Source: Paenibacillus sp. ACRRY
GTDB lineage: Bacteria; Bacillota; Bacilli; Paenibacillales; Paenibacillaceae
NCBI RefSeq assembly: GCF_022346995.1
Contig: NZ_JAKRNM010000001.1
Location: forward strand, 1,922,001 to 1,986,000
DNA: 64,000 nucleotides
Direction: 5' to 3'
Below, piece after piece: positions 10,201-17,640 of the stretch. Within the stretch, counting starts at the first letter, position 1; each line of letters starts with the position of its first letter. A model generated the notes under the pieces. It did no database searches and was not told the origin of the DNA. It worked only from the letters and a program-made list of their open reading frames with translations. The translations under genes were made by a program, and so were the position numbers.

Positions 10201-10384
10201 CTTTTTGTGCAGCAGCTTCATCGAGGATGGCAGCTGCCTGGGTGGAAGAGTACCCTTCCGGGACCGAAAACTGTCCTTTTTCCCGAATCAGTTCACTCAT
10301 GTTGGGGGCTGTGAACATCAATACGGCAGCCACCACAACCCATAACCCCATCAACCACCATCTTGCTTTCAGAATCGTTCTCAT
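7217..10384 (-). CDS. MMPL-family (RND-like) transporter
   Basis: 1055 residues. The architecture is TM1, a first extracellular domain (about 35-175), a TM2-6 bundle (about 180-345), TM7 near 370, a very long second extracellular domain (about 385-800), and a TM8-12 bundle (about 850-1035). GTDYCILLISRF and GVDYSIFLMDRF are the conserved MMPL TM motifs. The second loop contains roughly 300 residues of glycine- and glutamine-rich repeats with leucine or isoleucine about every 7 residues, probably a long helical hairpin projecting from the membrane. Relatives such as YdfJ and YdgH export lipids or toxic compounds using the proton gradient. Its start overlaps the end of the upstream MarR gene (ATGA), so that MarR protein probably controls it. 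Confidence 0.88.
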   Translation of the reverse strand: MRTILKARWWLMGLWVVVAAVLMFTAPNMSELIREKGQFSVPEGYSSTQAAAILDEAAAQKGEQQGSQLALVFYNPDGLGTTGKQEAEKAVKQLESKKEELGILSILEPFSQPELSDKMISADGKTILTSLSIDQGDRTVKEMREDLNETLDSVNVEHYITGKGLIDEDTVESSQEGLKKSEYITVVFILLILFLVFRSFVAPFVPLLTVGISYIVSQQIVAFLVDGVDFPISTFTQIFMVAVMFGIGTDYCILLISRFKEELAHHETTWEAIIATYRTAGKTVFFSALAVLVGFVAIGFAQFMLYRSAVAVAVGIGVMMLALVTIVPFFMAVLGKKLFWPSKGSLEHAESKIYGAAGRFSLKRPWAALLIVAAVCVPLLATYDGKLSFNSLDEIGEKYDSVKAFNIISDSFGPGESLPGQIVIQNDEAMDNAKYMAVAEKISREVEKVPGISGVRSMTRPTGDEIKDFEVTQQVGTLSDGLGEGKTGLDKIRDGLSEASSQLSKNEPQIQEAASGAGELSKGTSQLQSGISQLSEGLQQIEQGIRDGSAGAGDLQAGLRQAKTSADQLAQASNQLLDAYRQAGAGVAALGEGTGEIQQQLTGISTALTSLNESFAALEERYPDLLQDADYLRVKGTLGETGTGTAQLAQALGQIQSNLSQAAAGINQANEGFASAASGQQALASGLGQIVTGIGQLEAGLKQAADGQGKVISEIPSIQDGLSQLQGGQEKISQGFSDLSGQLTQLTDGLNQSVDGIAQVSGGLDSAQDYLTQLQNSPDSDLAGWYVPEEALSNKDFAQVFDTYLSQDRKTMTIDVIFAENPYGIEAIDRVPDIEAAVHRAVQGSALEKADIAVGGVTSTFADLQEISNNDYTRTVMLMLAGTFIVLVLLLRSVIMPLYLIVSLLLAYFTSMALTEAIFVNILGFAGISWVTPFFGFVMLIALGVDYSIFLMDRFNENKGMRVQDAMLYAMKNMGTVILSAAVILSGTFAAMYPSGVLSMMQIATVVLSGLVLYSLLFLPFFVPVMVKMFGRANWWPFPNKDQNDSADSDRTMSM

Positions 10385-10839
10385 TCGCTCTCCTGTCCTC
10401 CCTCATTCGTAAGCAAGGTTGCCAGCTTCTCAAAGGATTCAATAAAATTCTGTACTTCCTCCGGCTTAAAGTGCACCAGGTACGGCTCCAGAAGCTGCTG
10501 TATTTCCCGCTCTGTCTCGCGATATACCTGACGGCCTGTATCTGTCAGTGTCAGATAGACCACTCTGCGATCCCGCTCATCCCCCGCCCGGTGGACCAGA
10601 TCCCGATCAACCAGCTTGTTAACCAGTGCCGTGATGCTGCTTTTGCCGACGCAGAGGAGCTCTGACAGATCCGAGGGTGTGCAGGATGGTTTCTCCTCAA
10701 TCAAACGAAGAGCACAGAACTGGTCTGTTGTCATGGTCTGCCCCACCTGTTCACGGATTCGAGTATCAAACTGTTTGGTTACCAGGAACGATGCATCCAG
10801 ATAACGGTTCACCAAACTTTTGGCATCCGGTGTGTTCAT
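10381..10839 (-). CDS. MarR-family regulator of the MMPL exporter
   Basis: 152 residues from the ATG at 10839, chosen because AAAGGAG is 7 bases upstream; an in-frame ATG two codons earlier sits on the ribosome site. A typical winged helix is visible, with recognition helix region CVGKSSITALVNKLVDRDLV and wing DERDRRVVYLTLT. It overlaps the MMPL gene by 4 bases, so the two are translated together. MarR proteins usually repress their own operon until a small toxic ligand binds. Repeated half-sites in the promoter support autoregulation. Confidence 0.88.
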   Translation of the reverse strand: MNTPDAKSLVNRYLDASFLVTKQFDTRIREQVGQTMTTDQFCALRLIEEKPSCTPSDLSELLCVGKSSITALVNKLVDRDLVHRAGDERDRRVVYLTLTDTGRQVYRETEREIQQLLEPYLVHFKPEEVQNFIESFEKLATLLTNEGGQESE

Positions 10840-10861
10840 GTTCATTCTCCTTTCTGTCCAC

Positions 10862-10926
10862 ATAGTTCACTTATCGAACTATTCTCCAATGAAACTATTC
10901 TATATTGAAACTATCCTGCAAAGCAA
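10862..10926 (-). promoter_or_regulatory. Promoter and putative MarR operator cluster
   Basis: Minus-strand TTGCTT (10921-10926), 16-base spacer, TATAGA (10899-10904). On the plus strand GAA(A)CTAT occurs at 10876, 10891 and 10907, and the complement ATAGTTC at 10862. The 10862/10876 pair is a perfect 7-bp inverted repeat. The half-sites cover the -10 region and the start of the transcript. Confidence 0.55.
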
Positions 10927-10962
10927 TACTTTATTCCTGTTATTTTGTGTTTTCACGACAAA

Positions 10963-11009
10963 AAACAGGGCGTAAGGCTTAGCTCCCAGCCAAGTCAATC
11001 GCCCTGTTT
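10963..11009 (-). terminator. Intrinsic terminator of the acetyltransferase gene
   Basis: AAACAGGGCG pairs with CGCCCTGTTT across a 27-base loop. On the minus strand it runs into TTTTTTG. It follows the GNAT gene stop codon. Confidence 0.7.
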
Positions 11010-11053
11010 CTCATTTAAATACTGGTCTCACCATGTTAATGGTGGTCCATCAA

Positions 11054-11491
11054 CTATTCTTCAATTGCATCCTCGTCTTTTTCCAGTATACAACGGAATC
11101 GTTCCACACCTGGATATAACTCACCAAGGCTGTATACGACAAACCCAGTATTACGATAAAATTCCACAGCTTCCTGGTCCGTCTCCGCGATCAGCTTGTC
11201 GGGATTAAACCTCTCCAGCAGCTGTGCAATCATGCCACGGCCATAGTTTTTGAATCGGTTCTCAGGTAATACCGCAATATGTTGGATGGTAATCTCGCTG
11301 TTCCCTGTTTTCTCATACCCGACCAAGCCGACTAACTGTCCCTCATCTTCATATCCATCCAGCAGTAGCTCGTCCTTATCCACATATTGTTGCAGCGCAT
11401 GCCCGACTTGCTCCGGGTCCGGAAAAACCGAGTAGGACAGCAATTCCTGCACCTCCGGCTCCTGTATGCGTGATTTCAGATTAATCAACAC
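11054..11491 (-). CDS. GNAT-family N-acetyltransferase
   Basis: 145 residues. It has the GNAT core, with beta4 IQHIAVLPENRFKNYGRGMI containing an R/Q-x-x-G-x-G/A-like acetyl-CoA loop (KNYGRG) and a final AVEFYRNTGFVVYSLGE strand-helix pattern. It resembles YjgM/YesJ-like small-molecule acetyltransferases. The GTG start has AGGGGGAA upstream. Substrate unknown; it stands alone between two terminated units. Confidence 0.78.
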   Translation of the reverse strand: MLINLKSRIQEPEVQELLSYSVFPDPEQVGHALQQYVDKDELLLDGYEDEGQLVGLVGYEKTGNSEITIQHIAVLPENRFKNYGRGMIAQLLERFNPDKLIAETDQEAVEFYRNTGFVVYSLGELYPGVERFRCILEKDEDAIEE

Positions 11492-11554
11492 TCTTATTCC
11501 CCCTATAACTTGCTTGATTCCGTTATCGTATTGTAGTCGTTAGCCTATCAAAGT

Positions 11555-12440
11555 TCAAGCCCCGTACCCTTTTAACTGATCCTGAAGCGCAGCAGGAGTA
11601 CCCTGATTCACCTTAATACCAGCCAATTGATAAGCATCCAATATTGCGCCGCCAACGGCTGGCAGTTCGCTGGATTTGTAATCGAATTCTCTTCCTGTAG
11701 ATGGATTGGTTTGACCTAAAGCTTTCTGAACGGCAGCCTTCATATAAGATGAGGTCAAACAGCTTCCAGTCAGTGTGTAAGAGACCTGTTTGGATTGAAA
11801 ACAGCTTGCCAGCATAAGAATACCCACAACAGCTGTATCTGCCGCCGAGTCACATACCTTCATTGCAAGTGGAAATTGCTGCATGGCAGCTTCCGTCACC
11901 AAAGGTGCCATCTGGCTGAATTTCCGATTCATCGCCTGTTTATCATCAGCAAACCCTGCAGCTCCATGCGCTGCGAGCTCCGGCACTGAACGCACATTCC
12001 AATATGCAAGAATCTGTTCGATAAAGGAATGATCCTCTTGCTCATATCGGCCTGCCAAAACGGAATGTACGGTATCGTAAGACAGAAAACGCGCTGCCGT
12101 CGGAGCATAGTGCCCAAACTGGTCGTTTCGAAGCCAAATTTCTTGCTCTGTCCTGCCAAGGATCAAGGACCCCGTGCCACCAATTGCCACGATTCCAGGC
12201 CTACCGTTGAAGGCAGCTGTATGAGCAATATGCGTATCGTTTACGGCACTTCTCCTCCCAAGGATGCCCGTTTTGGCAAGAACACCATCGGCCCACGCGA
12301 ATTCTTCATCCCGGTCCAGACCTGCCATACCAGCTTGAATGGCAGCCACTTGTTCTACATTAATGCCCGCCTGCTCCATCGGCTACGGCCACTCTTGTAT
12401 GACTTCCCCCACCATCAATGCCTACCACATATGTATTCAT
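11555..12440 (-). pseudogene. BadF/NagK-type N-acetylglucosamine kinase, disrupted near its N-terminus
   Basis: A good ribosome site (GGGGGAG) precedes ATG 12440, which encodes MNTYVVGIDGGGSHTRVAVAD, the N-terminal phosphate-1 motif of ASKHA sugar kinases. That frame then ends at TAA within six codons. The rest of the protein (IQAGMAGLDRD, VAIGGTGSLILG and onward to the C-terminus) continues in another frame from 12379. A TAG lies two codons before that point in the second frame, and no ribosome site precedes it. Intact relatives have roughly 35-45 residues between these segments, so a deletion of over 100 bases with a frame change is inferred. Without the P-loop the downstream part should be inactive. 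An assembly error is possible but would not easily explain the missing residues. Confidence 0.72.
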
Positions 12441-12502
12441 GTGTCTCCCCCATACTCTGATAATAGACTGTACTAACACCGTTTCCTTCTTGTAATCAAA
12501 AG

Positions 12503-12547
12503 CAGAACTGCCGGGCTGCATAACTTCATACTTCCCGGCAGATTCTG
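12503..12547 (-). terminator. Intrinsic terminator of the methyltransferase gene
   Basis: CAGAA-CTGCCGGG pairs with CCCGGCAG-ATTCTG. On the minus strand a TTTTG run follows. It begins directly at the stop codon. Confidence 0.75.
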
Positions 12548-13261
12548 CTATTGCTTCTGTACGGCAAAACGAAGCAGTTCGCAGCGGAACTGTGTCGGTT
12601 CATCGTACTTTTCTTCTTCAATGGTCTGAGTCACATGTTCCTGAAGCAGGATATTCCAGCCAGCATATGCTTCTTCAAGCAATTGGGTGGCTTTGGCTGT
12701 AGACAGGTTTAGTTCGATCAAAGGCTCAATTCGCCGACCGGTACGGATCTCCTGCTCCTCTACACTTGTACTCATCGTAATGCAATGAATTCCTCCTGTG
12801 CGTGTCCCTGCCTGAAGACGATTTAGCGCTTCCAGAAAAGCATTTTCATCGGATACGTGCTCCAGGCAGGAACATGCCGCAATGAAATCAAAAATATTCG
12901 GCCTGATATCATAATGCTCCACGTCTGCTTTCTCCGCTTTCACCATATGATCCACCTGATATTTCTTCGCATATTTCCGAAGTCCTTCTACCGCTTCATC
13001 CAGCAGATCCACACCAATAACCTCGCTGTTCGTTTGCTGCAGACGCTGTGCAATGGGAATGGTATGTCGCCCTACACCGCATCCTAGATCAAGTACTCGC
13101 AGTTCCGATTGGTGTGCAAGCAAACGTTCCAGCATCTCCATCACCATCGGCATCGGTCTAGCCATCCATGTTCCGTCTGCGAATAGCTCATTATTCTGAT
13201 AAAAGTTGGAATGGTAACCTGCCTCCGCTTTGCGCGCGGCTTCGAATTGTTCTTTTCCCAT
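12548..13261 (-). CDS. Class I SAM-dependent methyltransferase
   Basis: 237 residues from ATG 13261, chosen because GGGGGTG lies 6 bases upstream; an ATG five codons earlier has no such site. Motif I is VLDLGCGVGRHT, acidic motif II is IGVDLLDEAV, and post-I motifs include DFIAACSCLEHV. The overall shape fits Methyltransf_25/UbiE-type enzymes acting on small molecules. Substrate unknown. The next gene upstream, a zinc-ribbon membrane protein, ends about 20 bases before it and may be co-transcribed. Confidence 0.8.
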   Translation of the reverse strand: MGKEQFEAARKAEAGYHSNFYQNNELFADGTWMARPMPMVMEMLERLLAHQSELRVLDLGCGVGRHTIPIAQRLQQTNSEVIGVDLLDEAVEGLRKYAKKYQVDHMVKAEKADVEHYDIRPNIFDFIAACSCLEHVSDENAFLEALNRLQAGTRTGGIHCITMSTSVEEQEIRTGRRIEPLIELNLSTAKATQLLEEAYAGWNILLQEHVTQTIEEEKYDEPTQFRCELLRFAVQKQ

Positions 13262-13282
13262 GAATGGCACCCCCATATTAAT

Positions 13283-13633
13283 CTAGAATTGGATTGTCAG
13301 CGTTCCTGAGACCGAAATTAGAATGATAGCCCAAATGACTAACACGAGCAGGGCACCTGTGACAAGCATTTTCCCGGTGTCCCTTTTGTAAGGATCGTCA
13401 TTAAATAACATTACCCCGCCAATGGCAATCGCTATCGGAGGAAGAAGAATCGCAACTAGAATAAGCAATCCTATGGAATAGCGATCCAATAGAGCCTCTT
13501 CGTTTTCTTCCATTAGTGTTGTCCCCGCAGGAACGGTCTTCATTGCAACCAGATTGCCACATGCTTTGCATTTGAACTCGTCTTCACCCATCTCCTGTTG
13601 ACAGTAAGAACAAACTCTTCGTGAACGCGGCAT
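13283..13633 (-). CDS. Zinc-ribbon membrane protein
   Basis: 116 residues from ATG 13633 (AAGGAGG 7 bases upstream). An N-terminal zinc ribbon (CSYC...CKAC) is followed by a short linker and two hydrophobic segments (about 54-78 and 88-112). The function is unknown. Zinc-ribbon plus two-TM proteins are common in Bacilli and often unstudied. The ends lie close to the methyltransferase gene. Confidence 0.7.
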   Translation of the reverse strand: MPRSRRVCSYCQQEMGEDEFKCKACGNLVAMKTVPAGTTLMEENEEALLDRYSIGLLILVAILLPPIAIAIGGVMLFNDDPYKRDTGKMLVTGALLVLVIWAIILISVSGTLTIQF

Positions 13634-13676
13634 GCTGCACCTCCTTGGCATAAGCACCTATTCTTAACTACCCAGC

Positions 13677-13713
13677 ATATCTAATATCTAATATCTAATA
13701 TCTAATATCTAAT
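13677..13713. repeat. Heptamer tandem repeat (CTAATAT)
   Basis: Four full copies and a partial fifth copy of CTAATAT, preceded by a partial unit. The last copy provides the TAG stop codon of the alpha/beta hydrolase on the minus strand, and each further unit supplies another TAG. This is a slippage-prone microsatellite and changes in copy number should not change the protein. Confidence 0.9.
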
Positions 13714-14662
13714 TCGCACGCTGCAACGTTACCTTGTTCAGGAAGGCTTCAAGGACTTCCACATAACGCACTCGGTCGACCTGAAAAGCTGTACCGTGAC
13801 CTGCACGGGGAATGGTCAGCAACTCTTTCTCCGTAGGACAAGCTTCATAAAGCCGGTACACCATCTCCGTGGGGACAAAGGTATCTGCCTCTCCATGAAT
13901 AAATAGAATGGGAACCTGTACCTTCGCAAGCTGTTTGAGAGCCGATGCCTCCTCGAAGGAATACCCTGCTTTCCATCTGGAGATCAGACTTGTCACAGGG
14001 ATAAAAGGAAAGGCCGGCAATCTGTACAATTGTTTAAGCTGAAACGTTAGCTCATCCTTCACCGATGTATAGGAGCAGTCCGACACGATGGCTTTGACCT
14101 GATCCGGCAGAGGCTCCCCGCCTGTCATAAGAACCGTTGCACCGCCCATGGAGATTCCATGCAGCACAATGTCTGTCTGGCTCCCCACCTTATTGATCGC
14201 CCAATGGACCCAATCGACGTAATCCTTCCGATCCAGCCAGCCGAATCCGATGACGTCACCTTCACTTTGACCATGAGCGCGATCATCAGGCATGAGTACG
14301 TTGCAGCCTCTTTTCTCCACATAGAACCTTGCAAAACCTGCCATTTCTCTGCCTCTCCCCGAATAACCGTGCGCCAGAATTACCGTCTGACTCGACTTAC
14401 CCGTTGAAGCCAACCATATTCCCTGCAAGTTCAACCCATCGTGAGACGTGATGCTTACTATTTCACCATCCTGCATGTCCAACCATTCCAGGTCTGATGC
14501 ACTGCTGATTAATTCATTATCCGGTTCAGGCATTAGATTCGGATTATCGATTAAAAATGGTTTTGGCGCTCGCCGAATAGCCGTTTTGAAAAAGTATAGT
14601 CCTCCGATCCAAGTCGAAATAAGAATAACCAGAATAAGTGCTGTAATCCCGTATATTAACAT
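13709..14662 (-). CDS. Membrane-anchored alpha/beta hydrolase
   Basis: 317 residues from ATG 14662 (GAGAGGGAGAG upstream), in preference to a start 23 codons earlier. An N-terminal TM segment is followed by an alpha/beta hydrolase fold, with oxyanion strand LAHGYSGRGREMAG, nucleophile elbow HGISMGGATV, acidic residue in FIHGEADTFVP and catalytic His in PRAGHGTAF. It resembles BAAT/YqkD-like serine hydrolases of Bacilli. Substrate unknown; the active domain is probably outside the membrane or attached to its inner face. Confidence 0.8.
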   Translation of the reverse strand: MLIYGITALILVILISTWIGGLYFFKTAIRRAPKPFLIDNPNLMPEPDNELISSASDLEWLDMQDGEIVSITSHDGLNLQGIWLASTGKSSQTVILAHGYSGRGREMAGFARFYVEKRGCNVLMPDDRAHGQSEGDVIGFGWLDRKDYVDWVHWAINKVGSQTDIVLHGISMGGATVLMTGGEPLPDQVKAIVSDCSYTSVKDELTFQLKQLYRLPAFPFIPVTSLISRWKAGYSFEEASALKQLAKVQVPILFIHGEADTFVPTEMVYRLYEACPTEKELLTIPRAGHGTAFQVDRVRYVEVLEAFLNKVTLQRAN

Positions 14663-14752
14663 GAATGCTTCTCTCTCCCTCTCAAGATCTTCTTTCCATA
14701 AACACTTTTGGATACATGTTCTTATGTACACTCGTTTTCAGGCGAAAAAACA

Positions 14753-14791
14753 GGTTTGCTGCCCTAACCTATTTCGTTAAGACAGCAAACC
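14753..14791 (-). terminator. Intrinsic terminator of the B12 sensor/kinase operon
   Basis: GGTTTGCTG pairs with CAGCAAACC across a 21-base loop. On the minus strand it is followed by a six-T run. It starts 2 bases after the kinase stop codon. Confidence 0.8.
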
Positions 14792-14792
14792 C

Positions 14793-16499
14793 TTAAATAA
14801 TCACTTTCTCCAAAGCTTCACAGGCTTCCTGATATGCTGGCATCAATGCACCAAGCAATGGCTCAGCCTTCCTCACCTGACCTGTTTTGGCAAGCTGTTC
14901 AATCCTGGCAAAAAGCGTTGAACAATATTCTATTCCAAGACTCAAACTGCCGGATTTCAGATCATGCGCACATTCCGCAGCTGCAATATGATCTCCGGAG
15001 ACAACGTATCTCCGAAGCACTTCAATTTTGCCAGGTGTTTCGTTACGATACATGCCCAGCAGCATTTCAAGTATCGACTGCTCACCGTCACTGTTTAATT
15101 CGCCAATCTCTTTTACAATGCTCATATTCAGCACTTCCCGAGGTTCCGAGGCATGCTGCCATTTTTGAATTACGTTTTTTAAGGATTCCAGTGTAAACGG
15201 CTTGCCAATGAAATCATTCATCCCAGCTTCGAGACACTTTTCTTTCTCTCCATCCATGACGTTGCCTGTCATCGCAATAATCGGAATGGCATGACGCATT
15301 TCATCCTGCTCCATAGCCCTTATTTTACGTGTTGCTTCAAGTCCGTCCATAACCGGCATCATGTTATCCATCAGTATGATTCCGTACCTCTTGCTAAGAA
15401 AGGCCGCAACAGCCTCTTCTCCGTTGGAAACGGAATCAACCTCGATTATTCCAAGTTTCTTAAGTTGCATCAAAACAACCTGACGGTTTATCAGATTATC
15501 ATCTGCCAATAAGATTGGCAGAGAATAAGGTTCCTGGAGTAGAGAGCCAGATTCATGTGAAGAATCTTGTCCCATTGGAACTGTGGGTTTTACCGATTCT
15601 GACTTGCGCCCCATAGGAATTTCAAACCAGAATGTCGAGCCTTTGCCCTCTTGACTTGTGACGCCAATCTGACCGCACATCAACATCACGAGAGATTGAC
15701 ATATGGACAACCCCAGCCCTGTTCCTTCGTATTCCTTGGAACGCCCCTTTTCCGTCTGAACGTAGGGTTGGAACAAGGTTTTCTGATCGTCTTCGGCGAT
15801 ACCTATTCCCGTATCCTCTACTTCAAATCGGATCCATTGCGAGTTCTCATCTTCCTGAACTAGGACAACTCGAATGCTTATTGACCCCTCTTTTGTAAAT
15901 TTGTTCGCATTTTGAATCAGGTTCATTAATACCTGTGTAATTCGTGTGGAGTCTCCCTCAAGAACCCCGGAGATTCGCGGATCACAATCCACGGCCAGCC
16001 GGTTCCCATTTTGAATCACCTTGGGCTCCAGCAAACGAACGATATAATTAAACGTAGGCTCAAGTTCGACATCTCCCATTTCAAGACGCATCTGACCTGC
16101 TTCCAGTTTGGAAAAGTCCAGAATATCCTGAATCAACTTCAGCAGAAGTCTCGCTGCCTCTTGAATCACTTGAACCGAATGTTTCTGTTCTTCGGACAAG
16201 GAAGAATGTTGCAGAAGTTCAGCCATGCCTAATATTCCATTTAAGGGTGTACGGAAATCATGGCTGATTACGGCAATAAATGAACTCTTGGATTCCCCTG
16301 CGGATACCGCTTCTCTTCGGGCAGCATCCAAACTTGCGTTATTTTTAGCAAGCAGACGCTGAAGCGTCACCAGCTCATTGTTCATTTCGGAGAATTCGCC
16401 CAAAATTCGCTCTTCCTGTTCCTTGCTGCGAATAATCTGATCAGATAAATGCTCGATCGTTTTGCGAAGCTTTTCGATCTCGCCAGTTTCATTAGACAT
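14793..16499 (-). CDS. Soluble hybrid histidine kinase (coiled coil-HisKA-HATPase-REC-Hpt)
   Basis: 568 residues with no transmembrane segment. Residues 1-70 are a predicted coiled coil. HisKA has phospho-acceptor His80 in SHDFRTPLN. HATPase_c shows N197, DTGIGIA (229-235) and GTGLGLS (259-265). A receiver domain (about 328-445) has acidic pair D333-D334, phospho-acceptor D378 and K433. A C-terminal Hpt domain has His512 in HDLKSGS. All the elements of an internal His-Asp-His phosphorelay are present, but there is no recognisable input domain. The gene lies 14 bases after a cobalamin-binding protein, so that protein is the likely input (inference). No cognate output regulator is adjacent. Confidence 0.9.
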   Translation of the reverse strand: MSNETGEIEKLRKTIEHLSDQIIRSKEQEERILGEFSEMNNELVTLQRLLAKNNASLDAARREAVSAGESKSSFIAVISHDFRTPLNGILGMAELLQHSSLSEEQKHSVQVIQEAARLLLKLIQDILDFSKLEAGQMRLEMGDVELEPTFNYIVRLLEPKVIQNGNRLAVDCDPRISGVLEGDSTRITQVLMNLIQNANKFTKEGSISIRVVLVQEDENSQWIRFEVEDTGIGIAEDDQKTLFQPYVQTEKGRSKEYEGTGLGLSICQSLVMLMCGQIGVTSQEGKGSTFWFEIPMGRKSESVKPTVPMGQDSSHESGSLLQEPYSLPILLADDNLINRQVVLMQLKKLGIIEVDSVSNGEEAVAAFLSKRYGIILMDNMMPVMDGLEATRKIRAMEQDEMRHAIPIIAMTGNVMDGEKEKCLEAGMNDFIGKPFTLESLKNVIQKWQHASEPREVLNMSIVKEIGELNSDGEQSILEMLLGMYRNETPGKIEVLRRYVVSGDHIAAAECAHDLKSGSLSLGIEYCSTLFARIEQLAKTGQVRKAEPLLGALMPAYQEACEALEKVII

Positions 16500-16513
16500 T
16501 ACGTCATTCCTCT

Positions 16514-17602
16514 CTATTCGCGAATCATACCAACGTTGCAGTTGGCAGATTGCTGGGCCAGCAGACTTTCTGCAACGGCAACGGCCTCATCAGCTCCGGG
16601 AGCATAACCATCTGCCCCAACTGTCCTCCATAACTCCGGATCAATGTTGAATGGATAACCTCCTACCATGATTTTCACATGCGAGGTCGCCGGGTGATTA
16701 CGAATCATTTGGATGAGTTCTTTGGCAAGATGAAGATGAAATGTCATGGTTACCGAAATAGCCACTACATCTCCCTGATGACGCTCGATTGCCTCAAGCA
16801 GGCTGCCATTGGGAACATTTGCCCCCAAATAATACGTATCCCAACCTTCCATCTCAAACACGTCAGCAAGCATACGTAAACCAATCTCATGCTGTTCACT
16901 GCCTACGCACGCCGCCACCAGCTTTTTCTGCTGCGGCTCATGAATTAACCAGCGCGGATACAGCCGCGAGATGATAGCCTGTGTCGCAGCCGTACAGAAG
17001 TGCTCCTGAGCGACACTAATCTGGCTAAGCTGCCATAAGCGGCCAATTTCGTATTGAGTGGGTTGAAATATATAACGATAAATATCGCGAATGCTTGCTC
17101 CGCTTTCCAGCTCGGCTTCAATAATACTGAATGCTTCTTGGCGTCTGCTATCCAGTAGCGCCTGTAAATAAGACTTCGCAGCTTGGCCGTATGGAAAAGA
17201 TTCGTTGACGAATCCCTGCGTTACCTCATGATGCTGGGTTTGATAGATTCCCATTTCCAGATAATCTAGAACAAGTGACTTGGATGCATCATCGAACTCT
17301 TCTTCTAACGTCTCTTTGATTAGATTTAAATTAATGGCTAGATCATCCGCCGAAACGTGATAACCTGCCAATAGCGTTTTTAGCCAAGATATATAATGAG
17401 TAAATAAGTTAGGACTCTTAACCAGGACACTCTCTGCCAGGTAATTCAAACTATATTGCGAATCCTGTTGGGTGCGCATTCTGCCATTTTCACCAAAACG
17501 TTCAATCAAATCAGGTTGAAGCGTATACTGCTTCTCCGTTATTTTATCAGCTAGCCCACCTGCTGCTTTCAGCAAGCGTTCCCCAGCTTCCTGATGGGTC
17601 AT
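16514..17602 (-). CDS. Cobalamin-binding CarH-like sensor lacking a DNA-binding domain
   Basis: 362 residues from ATG 17602 (AGGAGGG 9 bases upstream; a TTG nine codons earlier lies before the ribosome site). Residues about 135-220 form the helical B12-cap region with the W-x9-EH signature (W190, E200, H201) known from CarH-type photoreceptors. The Rossmann-like B12-binding domain follows, with E-x-H-x-x-G (E236, H238, G241; H238 the expected lower cobalt ligand), SVTM and a GG turn. The N-terminal 130 residues are helical and show no MerR helix-turn-helix. It is co-transcribed with the hybrid kinase. The inferred role is a cobalamin-based light or B12 sensor controlling kinase activity. A corrinoid carrier for methyl transfer is less likely in this setting. 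Confidence 0.82.
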   Translation of the reverse strand: MTHQEAGERLLKAAGGLADKITEKQYTLQPDLIERFGENGRMRTQQDSQYSLNYLAESVLVKSPNLFTHYISWLKTLLAGYHVSADDLAINLNLIKETLEEEFDDASKSLVLDYLEMGIYQTQHHEVTQGFVNESFPYGQAAKSYLQALLDSRRQEAFSIIEAELESGASIRDIYRYIFQPTQYEIGRLWQLSQISVAQEHFCTAATQAIISRLYPRWLIHEPQQKKLVAACVGSEQHEIGLRMLADVFEMEGWDTYYLGANVPNGSLLEAIERHQGDVVAISVTMTFHLHLAKELIQMIRNHPATSHVKIMVGGYPFNIDPELWRTVGADGYAPGADEAVAVAESLLAQQSANCNVGMIRE

Positions 17603-17640
17603 TACGTTATCCCTCCTCTTGCTGAGCAATCGTCTTAACC

